6,333 nucleotides of DNA, taken from positions 1 to 6,333 of the forward strand of contig JABBNV010000162.1 in NCBI GenBank assembly GCA_019352125.1. The letters are read 5' to 3'. The notes beneath the pieces were generated by a model. That model saw nothing but the letters and a program-made list of their open reading frames with translations. It made no database searches and was not told the DNA's origin. A program made the position numbers and the translations under genes. Below, piece after piece: positions 5,772-6,333 of this stretch. This DNA comes from Acidobacteriota bacterium. Its GTDB lineage: Bacteria; Actinomycetota; Actinomycetes; Actinomycetales; Micrococcaceae. How positions within the stretch are numbered: the first letter of the stretch is position 1; each line of letters opens with the position of its first letter.

Positions 5772-5793
5772 AGCGAAACAACAGCGTTTCGCT
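5772..5793. promoter_or_regulatory. 22-bp palindrome AGCGAAAC-N6-GTTTCGCT, operator or leader hairpin
   Basis: AGCGAAAC (5772-5779) and GTTTCGCT (5786-5793) are perfect reverse complements around a 6-base centre, 113 bases upstream of the SnoaL-like start. It lies between the TGTAC operator and the operon, so it is either a separate operator or a hairpin in the mRNA leader. Its sequence is unrelated to the TGTAC site. The binding protein is unknown. Confidence 0.45.
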
Positions 5794-5871
5794 TATTCCG
5801 TGAGACTAGCCTGCCCCGAGAGCTTCCCGCAAGTGGCGCCCGTCACTCACTCGACTCATTCTAGACATAAC

Positions 5872-5897
5872 TGTACTGTACAGGCCAGTATTGAAGC
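5872..5897. promoter_or_regulatory. Second copy of the TGTAC operator, upstream of the monooxygenase operon
   Basis: TGTACTGTACAG (5872-5883) is identical over 12 bases to the left arm of the palindrome at 2837. After the same 2-base centre it is followed by CAGTATTGAAGC, which matches the other arm at 7 of 12 positions, including the five next to the centre. It lies 213 bp upstream of the operon start, comparable with 264 bp at the transporter. This supports control of both units by one regulator, with a weaker half-site here. Confidence 0.6.
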
Positions 5898-6039
5898 CCA
5901 GCGCCTCAGATTTTACCGAGGGGTCAGCAACAAAGCTGCGCCACATTCCACCGCGGCCGGCCAGTAGATGTGCAGAACCGCACACGTGATCGAACCAACG
6001 GTGAAACTACAGACGTTGTCGCATTCGCGCGCGGGAAGC

Positions 6040-6069
6040 GACATCTACTGCAGTCTGGGCAGTAATGTC
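6040..6069 (-). terminator. Hairpin downstream of the aldehyde dehydrogenase gene, probable terminator
   Basis: GACATCTACTGC (6040-6051) pairs with GCAGTAATGTC (6059-6069) as an 11-bp stem with a single bulged C and a 7-base loop. It begins about 60 bases past the aldehyde dehydrogenase stop on the minus strand. No T-tract follows. The left arm can instead pair with 5962-5971, so an alternative structure is possible. Confidence 0.5.
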
Positions 6070-6093
6070 ACAGCGCATGCAGCTTTGCGCGGC

Positions 6094-6129
6094 CCGGCCC
6101 TACAAAGGATTCCGGCCCTACAAAGGATT
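6094..6129. repeat. Exact 18-bp tandem duplication next to the aldehyde dehydrogenase stop
   Basis: CCGGCCCTACAAAGGATT occurs twice back to back (6094-6111 and 6112-6129) without a mismatch. The second unit shares its last base with the TAA stop codon (6131-6129 on the minus strand). It looks like a recent slippage duplication in the 3' untranslated region; no function is evident. Confidence 0.9.
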
Positions 6130-6333
6130 TAGAACGGATACGGCGCGATGCTGGGCCGAACGGTGAGCCACTGGAGTTCGGTGAATGACTCGATGTTTGC
6201 TGCCGCACCACCGATTCTGGAGCCATTTCCGGAGTTTCTCACGCCGCCAAACGGAGAATTTGCCTCATCAGAAACGGTTTGTTCGTTGATGTGAATCTTG
6301 CCGGAGTGGATATGATCCGCCGCCTGCATGGCC
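6129..6333 (-). CDS. Benzaldehyde/vanillin-type NAD(P)-dependent aldehyde dehydrogenase, C-terminal end only
   Basis: The last 67 residues of an aldehyde dehydrogenase whose gene begins beyond the right edge; the frame stays open to the window end, so the ATG at 6329 is internal. The segment GKIHINEQTVSDEANSPFGG, followed by SGNGSRIGG, NIESFTELQWLTVR and the ending PSIAPYPF, matches the C-terminus of XylC-like benzaldehyde and vanillin/salicylaldehyde dehydrogenases, which oxidise aromatic aldehydes to the acids. The catalytic cysteine and glutamate and the NAD-binding fold are outside the window. It reads in the same direction as the monooxygenase operon, but a 469-bp gap with its own hairpin and operator suggests a separate transcript. 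A role in the same aromatic pathway is inferred from proximity. Confidence 0.85.
   Translation of the reverse strand, partial: AMQAADHIHSGKIHINEQTVSDEANSPFGGVRNSGNGSRIGGAAANIESFTELQWLTVRPSIAPYPF

Larger units (their letters stand above)
5660..6128. other. 469-bp regulatory intergenic region upstream of the monooxygenase operon
   Basis: No convincing gene lies here; an 82-codon open frame at 5719-5967 on the plus strand resembles nothing and overlaps the regulatory motifs. From the operon side outward it holds the SnoaL-like ribosome binding site (5667-5673), a 22-bp palindrome (5772-5793), a second copy of the TGTAC operator (5872-5897), a long-range inverted repeat (5962-5971 with 6041-6050), a hairpin (6040-6069) that probably terminates the aldehyde dehydrogenase transcript, and an exact 18-bp tandem duplication (6094-6129). 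Confidence 0.65.

Noticed and set aside
5719..5967. 82-codon open frame on the plus strand upstream of the monooxygenase operon
   Set aside because: Composition and content look random and it overlaps the palindromes and operator.
5962..6050. Insertion sequence remnant bounded by the 10-bp inverted repeat CAGTAGATGT/ACATCTACTG
   Set aside because: Only 69 bases lie between the arms, with no transposase fragment and no flanking target duplication; RNA structure or chance explains it better.

Overview
The window looks like a catabolic (accessory-type) region of a high-GC actinobacterium. Coding DNA is GC-rich with G/C-ending codons and the ribosome binding sites are purine-rich. The proteins suggest an Arthrobacter-like soil organism; this is a protein-level impression, not an established assignment. 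No rRNA, tRNA, CRISPR array, insertion sequence or transposase was found.

Layout. A plus-strand gene for glutathione-independent formaldehyde dehydrogenase (fdhA, N-terminus cut off by the window) ends at 893. It converges on a minus-strand MFS transporter gene (1074-2573), with a strong hairpin at 925-973 between them. A 480-bp intergenic region (2574-3053) holds a leader hairpin, a 14-bp palindrome, a long operator-like palindrome (2837-2862) and the terminator of the next operon. Then comes a minus-strand operon read from 5659 down to 3054: an NTF2/SnoaL-like protein, an NAD(P)H-dependent FMN reductase and an acyl-CoA-dehydrogenase-fold flavin monooxygenase. A second intergenic region of 469 bp (5660-6128) carries a half-conserved copy of the same operator, another palindrome, a hairpin and an 18-bp tandem duplication. 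The C-terminal end of a benzaldehyde/vanillin-type aldehyde dehydrogenase gene, also on the minus strand, enters from the right edge.

How it fits together. The reductase and the acyl-CoA-dehydrogenase-like protein make a plausible two-component monooxygenase: the reductase supplies reduced flavin and the oxygenase hydroxylates a substrate, probably aromatic or heteroaromatic. The NTF2-fold protein may act on the unstable product. The MFS protein would move substrate or product across the membrane. The flanking aldehyde dehydrogenases would oxidise an aromatic aldehyde and formaldehyde; formaldehyde is a usual by-product of O- or N-demethylation. The substrate cannot be read from the sequence.

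Most notable signals. (1) An identical 12-nt element (TGTACTGTACAG) sits upstream of both the transporter gene and the monooxygenase operon, as a near-perfect 26-bp palindrome at the first, suggesting one regulator (not encoded here) controls both. (2) Pro/Gly/Ala-rich low-complexity segments occur in the oxygenase (both ends), the reductase (C-terminus) and the transporter (an internal loop and the C-terminus), and the oxygenase tail contains a 13-residue tandem repeat.
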